Assembly (NCBI RefSeq): GCF_003336705.1
Contig: NZ_QMDL01000004.1
Coordinates: 31,284 to 95,283 of the forward strand
Length of the DNA stretch: 64,000 nucleotides
Direction of reading: 5' to 3'
From: Marinobacter litoralis
GTDB taxonomy: Bacteria; Pseudomonadota; Gammaproteobacteria; Pseudomonadales; Oleiphilaceae
The translations under genes were made by a program, and so were the position numbers. This document shows, piece by piece, positions 10,960-22,761 of this stretch; the stretch's first letter is position 1; each line of letters begins with the position of its first letter. The notes beneath the pieces were generated by a model. That model was not told where the DNA came from. It did not search any database and worked only from the letters and a program-made list of their open reading frames with translations.

Positions 10960-11832
10960 TTACCAGCCAGTTACTTCCTGCAGAGCTTTGCCGATTTCAG
11001 CAAGGCTGCGCACGGTTTTAACACCGGCGTCGTTCAGAGCTGCGAATTTCTCATCCGCGGTGCCCTTACCACCTGAAATGATGGCACCTGCGTGGCCCAT
11101 ACGCTTGCCTGGAGGCGCAGTTACGCCGGCAATGTAGGAAACAACAGGCTTAGTGACGTTGTCTTTGATGAAGGCTGCCGCTTCTTCTTCGGCAGTACCA
11201 CCGATTTCACCGATCATCACGATAGCCTCGGTCTGCGGATCTTCCTGCAGCAGCTTGAGAATGTCGATGAAGTTAGAACCCGGAATCGGGTCACCACCGA
11301 TGCCTACGCAAGTAGACTGGCCGTAGCCGAAGTCTGTGGTCTGCTTGACCGCTTCGTAAGTTAGGGTGCCAGAGCGAGATACGATACCGACTTTACCAGG
11401 CTTGTGAATGTGGCCCGGCATGATGCCGATCTTGCTTTCGCCCGGTGTGATAACGCCTGGGCAGTTAGGCCCGATCATGCGAACGCCTTTACGATCAACG
11501 TATTCTTTGGCGTATAGCATATCGATGGTCGGGATACCTTCGGTGATGCACACGATCAGCTCGAGGCCGGCGTCTGCCGCTTCGATGATGGCATCTTTAC
11601 AGAACGGAGCTGGTACGTAGATCACGGTAGCCTGAGCACCGGTCTGTTCTACCGCTTCACGTACGGTGTTGAATACCGGCAGACCCAGGTGAGTAGTGCC
11701 GCCCTTCCCCGGGCTTACGCCACCAACCATTTTGGTGCCGTATTCGATAGCCTGCTCAGAGTGGAAAGTACCCTGTGCGCCGGTAAAGCCCTGGCAGATA
11801 ACCTTGGTGTCTTTATTAATCAGGATGCTCAT
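10960..11832 (-). CDS. sucD: Succinyl-CoA synthetase alpha subunit
   Basis: SucD is the CoA-binding and phosphohistidine subunit of succinyl-CoA synthetase, which converts succinyl-CoA to succinate with nucleotide triphosphate formation. The 290 residues include the CoA-binding Rossmann region ([14 protein letters not shown], about 16-29) and the phosphorylated histidine H247 in [12 protein letters not shown]. Its start overlaps the sucC stop by one base, so the two subunits are translationally coupled. It is the last gene of the TCA unit before a strong terminator. Confidence 0.97.
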   Translation of the reverse strand: MSILINKDTKVICQGFTGAQGTFHSEQAIEYGTKMVGGVSPGKGGTTHLGLPVFNTVREAVEQTGAQATVIYVPAPFCKDAIIEAADAGLELIVCITEGIPTIDMLYAKEYVDRKGVRMIGPNCPGVITPGESKIGIMPGHIHKPGKVGIVSRSGTLTYEAVKQTTDFGYGQSTCVGIGGDPIPGSNFIDILKLLQEDPQTEAIVMIGEIGGTAEEEAAAFIKDNVTKPVVSYIAGVTAPPGKRMGHAGAIISGGKGTADEKFAALNDAGVKTVRSLAEIGKALQEVTGW

Positions 11833-12998
11833 TATTTACCCCCTGCGGCTTTAACGACTTGCTCTGCAGCATCAGCAAGGCTGCTAGCGGCGATGATGTT
11901 CAAGCCACTGTCAGCCAGAACTTTGGAACCCAGCTCGGCGTTGTTACCTTCAAGGCGAACAACCACGGGAACTTTAACGCCCACTTCTTTCACTGCACCG
12001 ATGATGCCTTCGGCAATCATGTCGCAACGAACGATACCACCGAAGATGTTAACCAGAACGGCCTGTACAGCGTCGTCAGACAGGATGATCTTGAACGCTT
12101 CAGAAACACGCTCTTTGGTCGCACCGCCACCAACGTCCAGGAAGTTGGCCGGCTTACCGCCAGACAGCTTGATGATATCCATGGTACCCATGGCCAGGCC
12201 TGCGCCGTTAACCATGCAACCGATGTTGCCTTCAAGCGCAACGTAGTTCAGTTCCCAAGCAGCGGCTTCCGCTTCGCGGGCGTCTTCCTGAGAAGGATCG
12301 CGCATTTCCTGCAGCTTCTTCTGACGGTACAACGCGTTGCCATCGGCACCAATCTTGGCGTCCAGGCAGTGCAGATCACCGGCCGGAGTAATAACCAGCG
12401 GGTTAATTTCCATCAGTGCCAGGTCGTAGTCTTCGAACAGCTTTGCCAGCCCCATGAAGATTTTGGTGAACTGACCAATCTGCTTACCTTCAAGACCCAA
12501 CTGGAATGCCAGGTCACGACCCTGGTATGGCTGAGGGCCAACCAGCGGATCGATCTCAGCGCGCAGAATCTTTTCCGGTGTCTCTTCAGCAACCGTTTCG
12601 ATCTCAACACCACCTTCAGTGGACGCCATGAATACGATACGGCGAGTACCACGGTCTACAACCGCACCCAGGTAGAGTTCCTGGTCGATGTCGGTCAATG
12701 ACTCAACAAGAATCTTGCTTACTGGCTGACCGTTTTCGTCGGTCTGGAAAGTGACCAGATTCTTGCCCAACCACTGCTCGGCAAACGCACGGATTTCGTC
12801 TGTGCTCTTAACCAGCTTTACACCGCCAGCCTTACCACGGCCACCAGCGTGAACCTGTGCTTTGACAACCCAGCTGTTGCCGCCAATTTTTTCGGCCGCT
12901 GCAACTGCTTCTTCTGGGGTATCACAGGCGATGCCTTGTGAGACAGGCAGGCCATATTCAGCGAATAGCTGCTTGCCCTGATATTCATGCAAATTCAT
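11832..12998 (-). CDS. sucC: Succinyl-CoA synthetase beta subunit
   Basis: SucC binds the nucleotide through an ATP-grasp fold (about 1-235) and joins the C-terminal ligase domain to SucD. I use the ATG at 12998, giving [12 protein letters not shown], the usual N-terminus, for 388 residues. The same frame is open 63 bp further upstream but that part is not conserved. Family features include [16 protein letters not shown] and EINPLVI. It is separated from lpd by about 200 bp holding a strong hairpin, so its expression may be set apart from the genes upstream. Confidence 0.97.
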   Translation of the reverse strand: MNLHEYQGKQLFAEYGLPVSQGIACDTPEEAVAAAEKIGGNSWVVKAQVHAGGRGKAGGVKLVKSTDEIRAFAEQWLGKNLVTFQTDENGQPVSKILVESLTDIDQELYLGAVVDRGTRRIVFMASTEGGVEIETVAEETPEKILRAEIDPLVGPQPYQGRDLAFQLGLEGKQIGQFTKIFMGLAKLFEDYDLALMEINPLVITPAGDLHCLDAKIGADGNALYRQKKLQEMRDPSQEDAREAEAAAWELNYVALEGNIGCMVNGAGLAMGTMDIIKLSGGKPANFLDVGGGATKERVSEAFKIILSDDAVQAVLVNIFGGIVRCDMIAEGIIGAVKEVGVKVPVVVRLEGNNAELGSKVLADSGLNIIAASSLADAAEQVVKAAGGK

Positions 12999-13150
12999 AG
13001 TTAATGTCCCGCTATTTGATGGAGGATAACCACGTACGGAGAAGAACCCGCCGCTCCCCAAATTGGGAAGTCTTAAACGCGAATTCGGTTTGATGAGCAG
13101 GGGATCACCTCAGCTCACCATGTCCGCAACCAGAAATCGGTTGTTGTTAT

Positions 13151-13184
13151 AGCGAAGGGGCGCTCTTCCGGGCGCCCCTTCGCT
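13151..13184 (-). repeat. Strong hairpin between lpd and sucC
   Basis: Perfect 13-bp arms (AGCGAAGGGGCGC and GCGCCCCTTCGCT) with an eight-base loop lie 11 bp beyond the lpd stop. There is no T-run on the minus strand afterwards. It is more likely an RNA stability or processing element, or a partial terminator, than a full stop. The rest of the 197-bp gap shows no gene. Confidence 0.65.
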
Positions 13185-13195
13185 TCTGGTCTGCG

Positions 13196-14668
<1,473 letters not shown>

Positions 14669-14673
14669 TCAGC

Positions 14674-15897
14674 TTACACGTCCAGCAGGATACGCGCCGG
14701 GTCTTCAAGCATTTCCTTGATGGCTACCAGGAACTGAACAGCGTCTTTGCCGTCGATCATACGGTGATCGTATGACAGTGCCAGGTACATCATGGGCAGG
14801 ATCTCAACCTTGCCGTTCACCGCCATTGGGCGCTCCTGGATCTTGTGCATACCCAGAATCGCTGTCTGTGGCGGGTTCAGGATCGGCGTAGAAATCAACG
14901 ATCCGAAAATACCACCGTTGGTAATGGTAAAGGTACCACCGGTCATGTCTTCAATACCCAGCTTGCCGCCCTTAGCCTTGGTACCGTATTCAACGATCTT
15001 CTTCTCGATATCGGCCAGACCCAGTGCGTCAACGTCACGGATAACCGGCACAACCAGGCCACGCTCGGTAGAGACAGCAACACCGATGTCCTGGTAGCCG
15101 TGGTAAACCATGTCGTTGCCGTCGATGGATGCGTTAACAGCCGGGAAGCGCTTGAGTGCTTCGGTTGCAGCTTTGGCAAAGAACGACATGAAACCAAGCT
15201 TGATGTCGTGACGCTTAACAAAGCTCTCCTGATACTGCTTACGCAGCTCCATGATCGGTGCCATGTTCACTTCGTTGAACGTGGTCAACATAGCAGCTGT
15301 CTGCTGAGCTTCAACCAGACGCTTCGCGATGCTGGCACGCAGACGCGTCATCGGCACACGCTTTTGTGGACGCTCACCCGGTGCAACATTTACTTCCGGT
15401 GCCGCCGCAGGCTTAGCCACTGCAGAACCCGAAGATTTCTTGCTCTCGATGAAGTTCTGAACATCTTCCTTGGTGACACGACCGTCTTTACCAGTGCCTT
15501 TGACGGCTGCAGGATCAACGTCGTTTTCTTCCGCCAACTTACGCGCTGCCGGGCTCAGGATCGCGTCACCGGATTCAGTTGCATCTTCGCTCGCATCGGA
15601 CTTATCTTCGTCCTTGCTGCTATCCGCCTTGCTTTCTGCCGGCTTGGACTCACCCGCCGCGCCTTCTTTAAACTTACCGATCACTTCGCCGCTTTCGCAG
15701 GTATCGCCTTCGGCTTTTACGATCTCTTCAATGACGCCATCAGCCGGCGCAACCACTTCGAGCACAACTTTGTCGGTTTCAATATCGACAATCAGCTCGT
15801 CACGTGAACAGGCTTCGCCTGGCTGCTTGTGCCAAGTCGCGACGGTGCCTTCGGCAACCGACTCAGGGAAAACTGGGGCTTTAATCTCTATTGTCAT
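14674..15897 (-). CDS. sucB: 2-oxoglutarate dehydrogenase E2, dihydrolipoamide succinyltransferase
   Basis: SucB is the core of the 2-oxoglutarate dehydrogenase complex and transfers the succinyl group to CoA. The 407 residues comprise one lipoyl domain (1-75, lipoylated K43 in ETDKVVLEV), an acidic and alanine-rich linker, a peripheral subunit-binding domain (about 112-150, [15 protein letters not shown]) and the catalytic domain ending in SYDHRMIDG with the active-site histidine. It lies 25 bp after sucA and 35 bp before lpd. Confidence 0.97.
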   Translation of the reverse strand: MTIEIKAPVFPESVAEGTVATWHKQPGEACSRDELIVDIETDKVVLEVVAPADGVIEEIVKAEGDTCESGEVIGKFKEGAAGESKPAESKADSSKDEDKSDASEDATESGDAILSPAARKLAEENDVDPAAVKGTGKDGRVTKEDVQNFIESKKSSGSAVAKPAAAPEVNVAPGERPQKRVPMTRLRASIAKRLVEAQQTAAMLTTFNEVNMAPIMELRKQYQESFVKRHDIKLGFMSFFAKAATEALKRFPAVNASIDGNDMVYHGYQDIGVAVSTERGLVVPVIRDVDALGLADIEKKIVEYGTKAKGGKLGIEDMTGGTFTITNGGIFGSLISTPILNPPQTAILGMHKIQERPMAVNGKVEILPMMYLALSYDHRMIDGKDAVQFLVAIKEMLEDPARILLDV

Positions 15898-15922
15898 TAC
15901 AATTCCTTAGCTCGGTAGCTCG

Positions 15923-18760
15923 TCAGATTTCGAACGCGTCGTTAACCAATTGTTTCTGCTCTTCAATGTGTACAGACATATGTCCACACGCAGGAGCAGC
16001 AGAAGGCTCACGACCGGCATACTGAAGGTAGAGTTTTGGGTTCAGACGTTGCAGTGCATTACGCATATGGTGCTGACTTGGGTACCAAGCACCCTGGTTC
16101 ATTGGTTCTTCTTGACACCAAACCACAGTCTTCAGCTTAGGATACTGACCCAGAATTTCATCAAGGTCGTCAGCCGGGAACGGGTATAGCTGTTCAATAC
16201 GAACCAGCGCGACATCATCACGCTCATCTGCTTTCTTCTTATCCAGCAGATCGTAATACACCTTACCGCTGCACATGATCAGGCGCGTTACCTTCTTCGG
16301 ATCCGGCAGATCCTTTTCAGGCAACACGGTCTGGAATGTGCCAGACGTCAAATCGTCCAAGCTTGAAATAGCTTCTTTGTGGCGCAGCAGGCTCTTCGGC
16401 GTGATCGCAATCAACGGCTTCCGCAACGGACGCTTCACCTGGCGTCGCAGCATGTGGAATACCTGAGATGGCGTTGTCGGCACACACACCTGAATGTTGT
16501 GCTGAGCAGACAACTGAAGGAAACGCTCCAAACGGGCTGAACTGTGTTCCGGCCCCTGCCCCTCATAACCATGAGGCAGAAGGAGTGTCAGACCACACAA
16601 ACGGCCCCACTTGTGCTCGCCACTGGTCAGGAATTGGTCGATAACCACCTGAGCACCGTTGGCGAAGTCACCAAACTGCGCTTCCCAAATAATCAATGCG
16701 TCTGGCTGGGTGGTTGCGTAGCCATACTCGAACGCCATAACGGCTTCTTCAGACAGCAGCGAGTCATAGATATCGAAACTCGGCTGGTCTTCCGACAACG
16801 CCTGAAGCGAGATGTGCGAAGAGCCATCTTTCTGGTTATGGAGCACGGCATGACGGTGGGAGAAAGTACCGCGTCCAACGTCTTGACCCGTCAGGCGGAC
16901 CTGGTGCCCTTCGTTGAGCAGTGTCGCGTAGGACATCATCTCACCGTAGCCCCAGTTCAGAGGCAACGCGCCTGCTGTCATTTTCTCGCGGTCATTAACA
17001 ATCTTGGCCACCTGTCGCTGCACGCTGAAACCTTCCGGAACCTGCGTCAATTTGGCGCCCAACTTCTTGATCGTTTTGGCCGCTACGCTGGTTTTGCACT
17101 TGGCCGTCCACTCGTGCCCCAGATAGGGAGTCCAGTCCACATACAGGTCTTTGTTAGGCTCTTTAACCAGCGACTTGACCACGTGCTCGCCATTGTCGAG
17201 CGCATCCCGGTAATCCAGCTCCATCTGTTTGACTTCATCCTCGCTGAGGATGCCGTCCTGCATCAGCTGATCGGCGTAGATGTTTCGCGTGGTTTTCAGC
17301 TTACGAATCTTTTCGTACATCAACGGCTGAGTAGCCGCAGGCTCGTCCGCTTCGTTGTGGCCGCGACGACGGTAGCAAACCAGATCGATGACGACATCAC
17401 GCTTGAACTCGTTGCGGTAATCAACGGCCAGGTGGGTCGCGAACATCACCGCTTCGGGATCGTCTGCGTTAACGTGAAGAATAGGTGCCTGGACCATCTT
17501 GGCCACGTCAGTACAGTATTCCGTAGAACGGGCATCTTCCTGCCTGCTCGTGGTGAAACCAACCTGGTTGTTAATCACGATGTGAATGGTACCACCCACT
17601 CCGAAGCCCCGTGTCTGGGACATCTGGAAGGTTTCCATCACCACGCCCTGGCCCGCGAAGGCCGCATCACCGTGCATCACAATCGGCAACACTTTGGTGC
17701 CGTCTGTGTCATTACGGCGATCCTGGCGAGCTCGAACGGAGCCCACGACAACCGGAGCAACGATTTCCAGGTGCGACGGGTTAAACGCCATCGCCAAGTG
17801 AACTTCGCCACCCGGTGTCATAACGTTTGAGGAGAAGCCCTGGTGATATTTCACGTCACCCGAACCGGAATCCGCGAGCTTTTTGCCCTCGAACTCGTCG
17901 AACAATTCTTTGGGGTTCTTACCGAGCGTGTTGACCAACACGTTCAAACGGCCACGGTGCGCCATGCCCAAGACGATTTCTTTGGCACCGTACGAGCCGG
18001 CACGCTGAATCAATTCGTCAAGGCAAGGAATCAGGCTCTCACCGCCTTCAAGGCCGAAACGCTTAACACCCGGGTAACGGGAGCCCAAATACTTCTCGAG
18101 GCCTTCAGCAGCCGTCAGGCGCTCCAGAAGATGCTTGCGGGTTTCAGCCTCGTACTGAGGACGGGAACGTACCGGCTCCATGCGCTGCTGGAACCAACGC
18201 TTGATGCGCGTGTCAACCACGTGCATGTATTCAGCGCCGATACTTTGGCAATAGGTTTGACGAAGCCCGTCAACGATGTCTCTAAGCTTCATTGTCTCAG
18301 AACCGAAGCTCAGCGAGCCGGTCTGAAACTCTAAATCCAGATCGGATTCATGCAACTCATGAAACGCCGGATCAAGATCTTCTACAGGTTCACGCTGCCA
18401 GACACCCAGTGGGTCAAGCTTGGATTCCTGATGACCGCGGAAACGGTATGCGTTGATCAGCTGAAGAACACGGATCTGCTTTTTGTCAGCATCGGATGTG
18501 GCGCTGGCCGGAACGCCGCCACTGGCCAAAAAGCGCTGGTTTCGCGAGATGTGTTCAAACTGTTCACGGATCGTCGAGTGAATAACGTCACGGCCTTGAT
18601 TGCCATCGACGCTCGGGAGCTTATCGAAGTAGCTCCGCCACTCTTCAGGAATAGCATTGGGATCTGTCAGGTAGGTTTCAAAAAGCTGTTCAACATAGGC
18701 TAGATTCCCACCCTGCAAGTGGGACGTCTGCCATAACTGCTCCATGATGCTTTCGTGCAT
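15923..18760 (-). CDS. sucA: 2-oxoglutarate dehydrogenase E1
   Basis: SucA is the thiamine-diphosphate decarboxylase that commits 2-oxoglutarate to succinyl-CoA. At 945 residues it matches the family. The thiamine-binding region includes MAHRGRLNVLVN, HGDAAFAGQGVV and a GHNEADEPA segment, and the C-terminal half holds LPHGYEGQGPEHSSARLER (key part GYEGQGPEHSS). An alternative start five codons in (MEQLWQTSHLQG) looks slightly closer to relatives. It begins 313 bp downstream of sdhB, so it may have its own promoter as well as read-through. Confidence 0.97.
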   Translation of the reverse strand: MHESIMEQLWQTSHLQGGNLAYVEQLFETYLTDPNAIPEEWRSYFDKLPSVDGNQGRDVIHSTIREQFEHISRNQRFLASGGVPASATSDADKKQIRVLQLINAYRFRGHQESKLDPLGVWQREPVEDLDPAFHELHESDLDLEFQTGSLSFGSETMKLRDIVDGLRQTYCQSIGAEYMHVVDTRIKRWFQQRMEPVRSRPQYEAETRKHLLERLTAAEGLEKYLGSRYPGVKRFGLEGGESLIPCLDELIQRAGSYGAKEIVLGMAHRGRLNVLVNTLGKNPKELFDEFEGKKLADSGSGDVKYHQGFSSNVMTPGGEVHLAMAFNPSHLEIVAPVVVGSVRARQDRRNDTDGTKVLPIVMHGDAAFAGQGVVMETFQMSQTRGFGVGGTIHIVINNQVGFTTSRQEDARSTEYCTDVAKMVQAPILHVNADDPEAVMFATHLAVDYRNEFKRDVVIDLVCYRRRGHNEADEPAATQPLMYEKIRKLKTTRNIYADQLMQDGILSEDEVKQMELDYRDALDNGEHVVKSLVKEPNKDLYVDWTPYLGHEWTAKCKTSVAAKTIKKLGAKLTQVPEGFSVQRQVAKIVNDREKMTAGALPLNWGYGEMMSYATLLNEGHQVRLTGQDVGRGTFSHRHAVLHNQKDGSSHISLQALSEDQPSFDIYDSLLSEEAVMAFEYGYATTQPDALIIWEAQFGDFANGAQVVIDQFLTSGEHKWGRLCGLTLLLPHGYEGQGPEHSSARLERFLQLSAQHNIQVCVPTTPSQVFHMLRRQVKRPLRKPLIAITPKSLLRHKEAISSLDDLTSGTFQTVLPEKDLPDPKKVTRLIMCSGKVYYDLLDKKKADERDDVALVRIEQLYPFPADDLDEILGQYPKLKTVVWCQEEPMNQGAWYPSQHHMRNALQRLNPKLYLQYAGREPSAAPACGHMSVHIEEQKQLVNDAFEI

Positions 18761-19073
18761 TTTGAATAGCTCACCTTGGCTGGTGCGGGGGAGCGGGTAT
18801 GGTCGGCCAGTGGTATTTTCCAGTCAATACGGGTTATTACGGCATGACACCGGATACCACAACCATTACGGATGATTCCGTCCCCTGTGATTTTTTGTAC
18901 TCAGCGACACTGCAAGGAAACCAGAGAGCGGGAACCAGGCAGCGGAGTCAGTTTGCATCCTGGTAAGACTTTTGACTATAAGCCTTTGGTTGAAGGCCCC
19001 GCATAAGCGAGGCCTTCAGGAGTGCTAACTGGCGTCGGATAACCAGTATAGCTATTTCTTCGTGATTTGCCGG
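18761..19073 (-). other. sdhB-sucA intergenic region with hairpin
   Basis: This 313-bp gap has no plausible gene. A hairpin at 18991-19018 (TGAAGGCC arms, extended by CGC/GCG around an ATAA loop) sits about 56 bp beyond the sdhB stop but lacks a T-tract. It probably attenuates or stabilises rather than fully ending transcription. The remaining 230 bp probably hold a sucA promoter; I cannot point to convincing -35 and -10 boxes. Confidence 0.5.
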
Positions 19074-19778
19074 TCAGGTAGCCCTTTGCAGCAACAAATT
19101 CCGAATGTGGCCGATTGCCTTGGTCGGGTTCAGACCTTTCGGGCAAACGCTGACGCAGTTCATGATACCCCTGCAACGGAATACGCTGAACGGATCATCC
19201 AGTTCGGCCAAACGCTCAGCCTGAGCCGTGTCGCGACTGTCCGCCAAGAAGCGGTATGCCTGCAACAGACCTGATGGACCGATGAACTTGTCCGGATTCC
19301 ACCAGAACGACGGACACGCAGTGGAACAGCACGCACAGAGAATACACTCGTACAAACCGTCCAGCTTTTCACGCTCCTCCGGAGACTGCAGGCGCTCAAT
19401 GGCCGGTGCCGGATTGTCGTTTACCAAGTACGGCATAACCTTTTCGTACTGCTTGTAGAAAAGGCCCATGTCGACAACCAGATCACGAATAACAGGCAGG
19501 CCAGGCAAAGGGCGCAGAACCAGCTTGTTGTTCTTGACCACGTCGGAAACCGGCGTGATACAAGCCAAACCGTTCTTGCCGTTCATGTTCATGCCGTCAG
19601 AACCACACACACCTTCACGGCAGGAACGACGGTAACTCATGGAAGGATCTTTTTCCTTCACAAGGTTCAGAACGTCCAGAACCATAAGGTCTTTGCCTGC
19701 AGGAATCTCAACTTCGACATCCTGCATGTAAGGGGCGTTATCAGCTTCTGGATTGTAGCGATACAGACTTACCAACAT
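19074..19778 (-). CDS. sdhB: Succinate dehydrogenase iron-sulfur subunit
   Basis: SdhB carries electrons from SdhA to quinone through three Fe-S clusters on the cytoplasmic face of the inner membrane. All ligand sets are visible in its 234 residues: the plant-type [2Fe-2S] set (SCREGVCGSDGMN and GLAC, about 55-76), the [4Fe-4S] set (CILCACCSTACP, about 149-160) and the [3Fe-4S] set (CRGIMNCVSVCPKG, about 205-218). It follows sdhA by 15 bp. Confidence 0.98.
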   Translation of the reverse strand: MLVSLYRYNPEADNAPYMQDVEVEIPAGKDLMVLDVLNLVKEKDPSMSYRRSCREGVCGSDGMNMNGKNGLACITPVSDVVKNNKLVLRPLPGLPVIRDLVVDMGLFYKQYEKVMPYLVNDNPAPAIERLQSPEEREKLDGLYECILCACCSTACPSFWWNPDKFIGPSGLLQAYRFLADSRDTAQAERLAELDDPFSVFRCRGIMNCVSVCPKGLNPTKAIGHIRNLLLQRAT

Positions 19779-19793
19779 ATTCAGAATCTCCCC

Positions 19794-21566
19794 TTAGTAG
19801 GTCCGGACTTTCGGCTCGAAGGTCGGAACAGTCTTCGGCGCAAAGTTGACGTCACGCTTGCCCACACGCTTCTCGAGCGGGAAGTACATAGAATGCTTCA
19901 GCCAGTTCTCGTCGTCACGCTCGGTAAAGTCGTTACGGGCATGCGCTCCACGACTTTCTTTACGCTCGTTTGCGGAAATAGCCGTAGCCAGCGCAACTTC
20001 GTACAGGTTATCGAGCTCAAGAGCCTCAATGCGCGCGGTGTTGAACGCCTTACTGGTATCGGCCAGCTTAGTCTTGCGAACACGCTCACCGATTGCCTCA
20101 AGCTTCTTCAGACCTTCTTCCATGCTCTTACCGTCACGGAACACACCGAAGTACAGCTGCATGCAGTTCTGCAGGTCTTTACGAACCGCAGCTACATCTT
20201 CACCTTCCGATGCACTGTTCAGACGATCCAGACGCGCCATCGCACGCTTGATATCTTCATCGCTGGCGCTATCGACTTCGAAGCCACCACGAATCTGCTC
20301 TTCAATGTGCAGGCCAGCCGCACGACCAAAGACAACCAGGTCAAGCAGCGAGTTGCCGCCCAAACGGTTAGCACCGTGTACGGATACACAAGCCGCTTCA
20401 CCGCAAGCGAACAGGCCCGGGATTGGCTGATCGTTGCCGTTTTCGTCCTGAGACAGAGCCTGGCCGCCAACGTTCGTCGGGATACCGCCCATCATGTAGT
20501 GACAGGTCGGAACAACCGGAACCGGCTCTTTTACAGGGTCAACGTGAGCAAAGGTACGAGACAGCTCACAAATACCCGGCAAACGCAGGTTCAGAGTTTC
20601 TTCACCCAGGTGATCCAGCTTCAGCAGTACGTGATCCTTCTCAGGGCCACAACCACGTCCTTCCAGAATTTCAAGAACCATGGAGCGCGCAACAACGTCA
20701 CGACCCGCCAGGTCTTTCGCGTTCGGAGCATAACGCTCCATGAAACGCTCACCTTCGGAGTTGATCAGATAACCGCCCTCACCCCGGCAACCCTCTGTCA
20801 CCAGAGTACCAGCACCGTAGATACCGGTTGGGTGGAACTGCCACATTTCCATGTCCTGAACCGGGAAACCGGCACGCAGGGCCATACCAATACCGTCACC
20901 GGTGTTGATCAGCGCGTTGGTTGTGGACGCATAAATACGACCAGCACCACCAGTAGCCAGAACCGTTGCCTTGGACTTGATGTAGGCAACTTCACCGGTT
21001 TCGATTTCGATAGCCACAACACCAACAACTTCGTTCTTGGCGTTCTTGACCAAATCTACGGCGTACCATTCGTTAAGGAAGCTGGTGCCACCTTTCAGGT
21101 TCGCCTGGTAAAGAGTGTGCAGAAGCGCATGACCGGTACGGTCAGCTGCGGCACAGGTACGAGCAGCCTGAGTCGGGTTATCAGGACCTTTGGACTGACC
21201 ACCGAAAGGACGCTGGTAAATACGACCCTGCTCAGTACGGGAGAACGGCAGGCCCATGTGCTCAAGCTCGAATACCGCCTGAGGACCTACGGAACACATG
21301 TACTCGATTGCGTCTTGGTCGCCAATGTAATCAGAACCTTTGACGGTGTCGTACATGTGCCAGCGCCAATCATCGTTGGGGTCGGCACTTGCGATCGCAC
21401 AGGTAATACCGCCCTGGGCGGAAACAGTGTGCGAACGGGTAGGAAATACTTTCGTGATACACGCGGTGTTAAGGCCCGACTCTGTCAGCTGGAGAGCGGC
21501 TCGCATACCAGCCCCACCACCACCGATAACAATCGCGTCATAAGACATGGTTTTGATGTTAGCCAT
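19794..21566 (-). CDS. sdhA: Succinate dehydrogenase flavoprotein subunit
   Basis: SdhA oxidises succinate to fumarate with covalently bound FAD. The 590 residues include the N-terminal [11 protein letters not shown] dinucleotide-binding motif, the histidine for covalent flavin attachment in [11 protein letters not shown] (about 44-54), the substrate-binding HPTG segment and [15 protein letters not shown]. It lies three bases after sdhD and 15 bp before sdhB, in the usual CDAB order. Confidence 0.98.
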   Translation of the reverse strand: MANIKTMSYDAIVIGGGGAGMRAALQLTESGLNTACITKVFPTRSHTVSAQGGITCAIASADPNDDWRWHMYDTVKGSDYIGDQDAIEYMCSVGPQAVFELEHMGLPFSRTEQGRIYQRPFGGQSKGPDNPTQAARTCAAADRTGHALLHTLYQANLKGGTSFLNEWYAVDLVKNAKNEVVGVVAIEIETGEVAYIKSKATVLATGGAGRIYASTTNALINTGDGIGMALRAGFPVQDMEMWQFHPTGIYGAGTLVTEGCRGEGGYLINSEGERFMERYAPNAKDLAGRDVVARSMVLEILEGRGCGPEKDHVLLKLDHLGEETLNLRLPGICELSRTFAHVDPVKEPVPVVPTCHYMMGGIPTNVGGQALSQDENGNDQPIPGLFACGEAACVSVHGANRLGGNSLLDLVVFGRAAGLHIEEQIRGGFEVDSASDEDIKRAMARLDRLNSASEGEDVAAVRKDLQNCMQLYFGVFRDGKSMEEGLKKLEAIGERVRKTKLADTSKAFNTARIEALELDNLYEVALATAISANERKESRGAHARNDFTERDDENWLKHSMYFPLEKRVGKRDVNFAPKTVPTFEPKVRTY

Positions 21567-21569
21567 CGA

Positions 21570-21917
21570 TTAAAGCCCCCAAAGAATCTGAATGCCCCAC
21601 ACGACATACACAAACATCACAATGATGCAGGCTGCCTGCAGCAAAAAGCGCGGAAGTGCCGACTGGATGTAGTCTGTGGAAACAGTCCACAAACCAACCC
21701 ACGCGTGCCCGGCAATAGACAGCAGCGCCAGCAGGCTAAAGATCTTGAACCAACCCTGATTGAACAGCGCAGCCCAAGCCTGGTAATCAACGTCAGTCGT
21801 GATAAAGAAACCCAACAGGAACAGGGTATAAAGCGCCAGCACGTAGGCTGTTGCACGCTGAATGATCCAATCCTGAATCCCGTTACGACCGATATTCGTT
21901 ACACTGTTCATGCCCAT
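21570..21917 (-). CDS. sdhD: Succinate dehydrogenase membrane anchor subunit
   Basis: SdhD is the smaller membrane anchor that binds heme b and quinone together with SdhC. The 115 residues have three membrane segments (about 24-43, 58-78 and 91-113) and the family patterns RATAYVLALYTLFL and GHAWVGLWTVSTDYI, with the conserved heme-ligand histidine in the latter. It overlaps the end of sdhC by 10 bases. Confidence 0.93.
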   Translation of the reverse strand: MGMNSVTNIGRNGIQDWIIQRATAYVLALYTLFLLGFFITTDVDYQAWAALFNQGWFKIFSLLALLSIAGHAWVGLWTVSTDYIQSALPRFLLQAACIIVMFVYVVWGIQILWGL

Positions 21918-22285
21918 ACCCAGACTCCTGCCAGAATAATCAGAACAATGGAAACCACTAGCGTGATTTTCGCGGCAAGGCGACCGCTCTCAAGCTCTTC
22001 GCCGATACCAGCGTCCATCAGCAGGTGCTTAATACCCGCAACGAGGTGGTACAGCAGAGCAGACAGGATGCCCCAGGTAATCAGCTTTGCCAGGAAGCTG
22101 TCCAGCAGTTCATTAACGCGATTGAAGCCATCTTCTCCGGACAAGGAGAGATCCAAACCGTACATCAGGAAAGCAACACCCACAAAGATGATGATGCCGC
22201 TAATGCGATGCAGGATCGATGTAATGGCTGGCAGCGGAAAATGGAACTTGCCGAGATCGAGATTTACTGGTCGTTTGCTATTCAC
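21908..22285 (-). CDS. sdhC: Succinate dehydrogenase cytochrome b556 subunit
   Basis: SdhC is the larger membrane anchor with heme b. I choose the GTG at 22285, giving VNSKRPVNLDLGKFHFPLP and 125 residues, the usual family length and N-terminus. A purine-rich GAGAG lies about six bases upstream. The frame is open to an ATG at 22408, but those 41 extra residues are not conserved in character. ITSILHRISG (about 20-29) and YHLVAGIKHLLMDAG with the heme-ligand histidine are present, and there are three membrane spans. It is first in sdhCDAB. Confidence 0.92.
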   Translation of the reverse strand: MNSKRPVNLDLGKFHFPLPAITSILHRISGIIIFVGVAFLMYGLDLSLSGEDGFNRVNELLDSFLAKLITWGILSALLYHLVAGIKHLLMDAGIGEELESGRLAAKITLVVSIVLIILAGVWVWA

Positions 22286-22467
22286 AGCGCTCTCACACTC
22301 TCTTTTGGTTCCGCAAAACCGAAATTCCGGCAGCGGATGGTTAGTATGTTGGGACCGGAGAATCGATACGAAACCGATAACCGATTGGTTCAGGAGGGCG
22401 GATGACAACCCGATAGCTTGCTATGCTCTAGCCTGCAGGCAGGCGCATCCCCGATTCCGGGCTACGG

Positions 22468-22496
22468 ATTATAAGGAGACACCTCGGTAATTACAA
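22468..22496 (-). promoter_or_regulatory. Candidate promoter for sdhCDAB
   Basis: On the minus strand TTGTAA (22491-22496) and a perfect TATAAT (22468-22473) are 17 bp apart. Transcription would begin near 22461 and leave a leader of about 175 nt before the sdhC GTG, long enough to receive post-transcriptional control. This rests on pattern only. Confidence 0.55.
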
Positions 22497-22647
22497 ACCT
22501 GCAACCACTCTGAAAGCCTTGTCAGCCGCACAGTAGCTTCACCCATTCAGCTTATTGACAAACAATTCAGGAAGCGCAAAGCACCGGAATCTGGCCCTTC
22601 AGAGCCTAATTTTGTCGATGTAAATCCGTGTTTTCATCACCAATAGA

Positions 22648-22675
22648 TTGACAAAAAAAGCTGACACCCTATATT
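22648..22675 (+). promoter_or_regulatory. Sigma-70-type promoter for gltA
   Basis: A consensus TTGACA (22648-22653) and TATATT (22670-22675) are separated by 16 bp, about 85 bp upstream of the gltA ATG. The 476-bp region between sdhC and gltA (22286-22761) holds this and the divergent sdh promoter, and no further gene that I can support. Confidence 0.75.
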
Positions 22676-22761
22676 TTGCCGCCAGTTTTGCGATAATACG
22701 CGCCTTCTCGCGCATCGATAAATGCAAAGAGCTGCTAAACCTAATAGAACAGGAGAGCACC

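Noticed and set aside
12999..13061. Upstream extension of sucC by 21 codons
   Set aside because: The residues before [12 protein letters not shown] do not resemble the family, whose normal N-terminus starts there.
16544..17830. A 428-codon plus-strand frame opposite sucA
   Set aside because: It is an antisense shadow of sucA, with no recognisable motif and a biased, repetitive composition.
19893..22490. An 865-codon open frame on the plus strand opposite sdhA, sdhD and sdhC
   Set aside because: It lies wholly opposite well-supported sdh genes, has a Thr/Arg/Asn-rich composition with no domain, and is a by-product of codon bias on the other strand.
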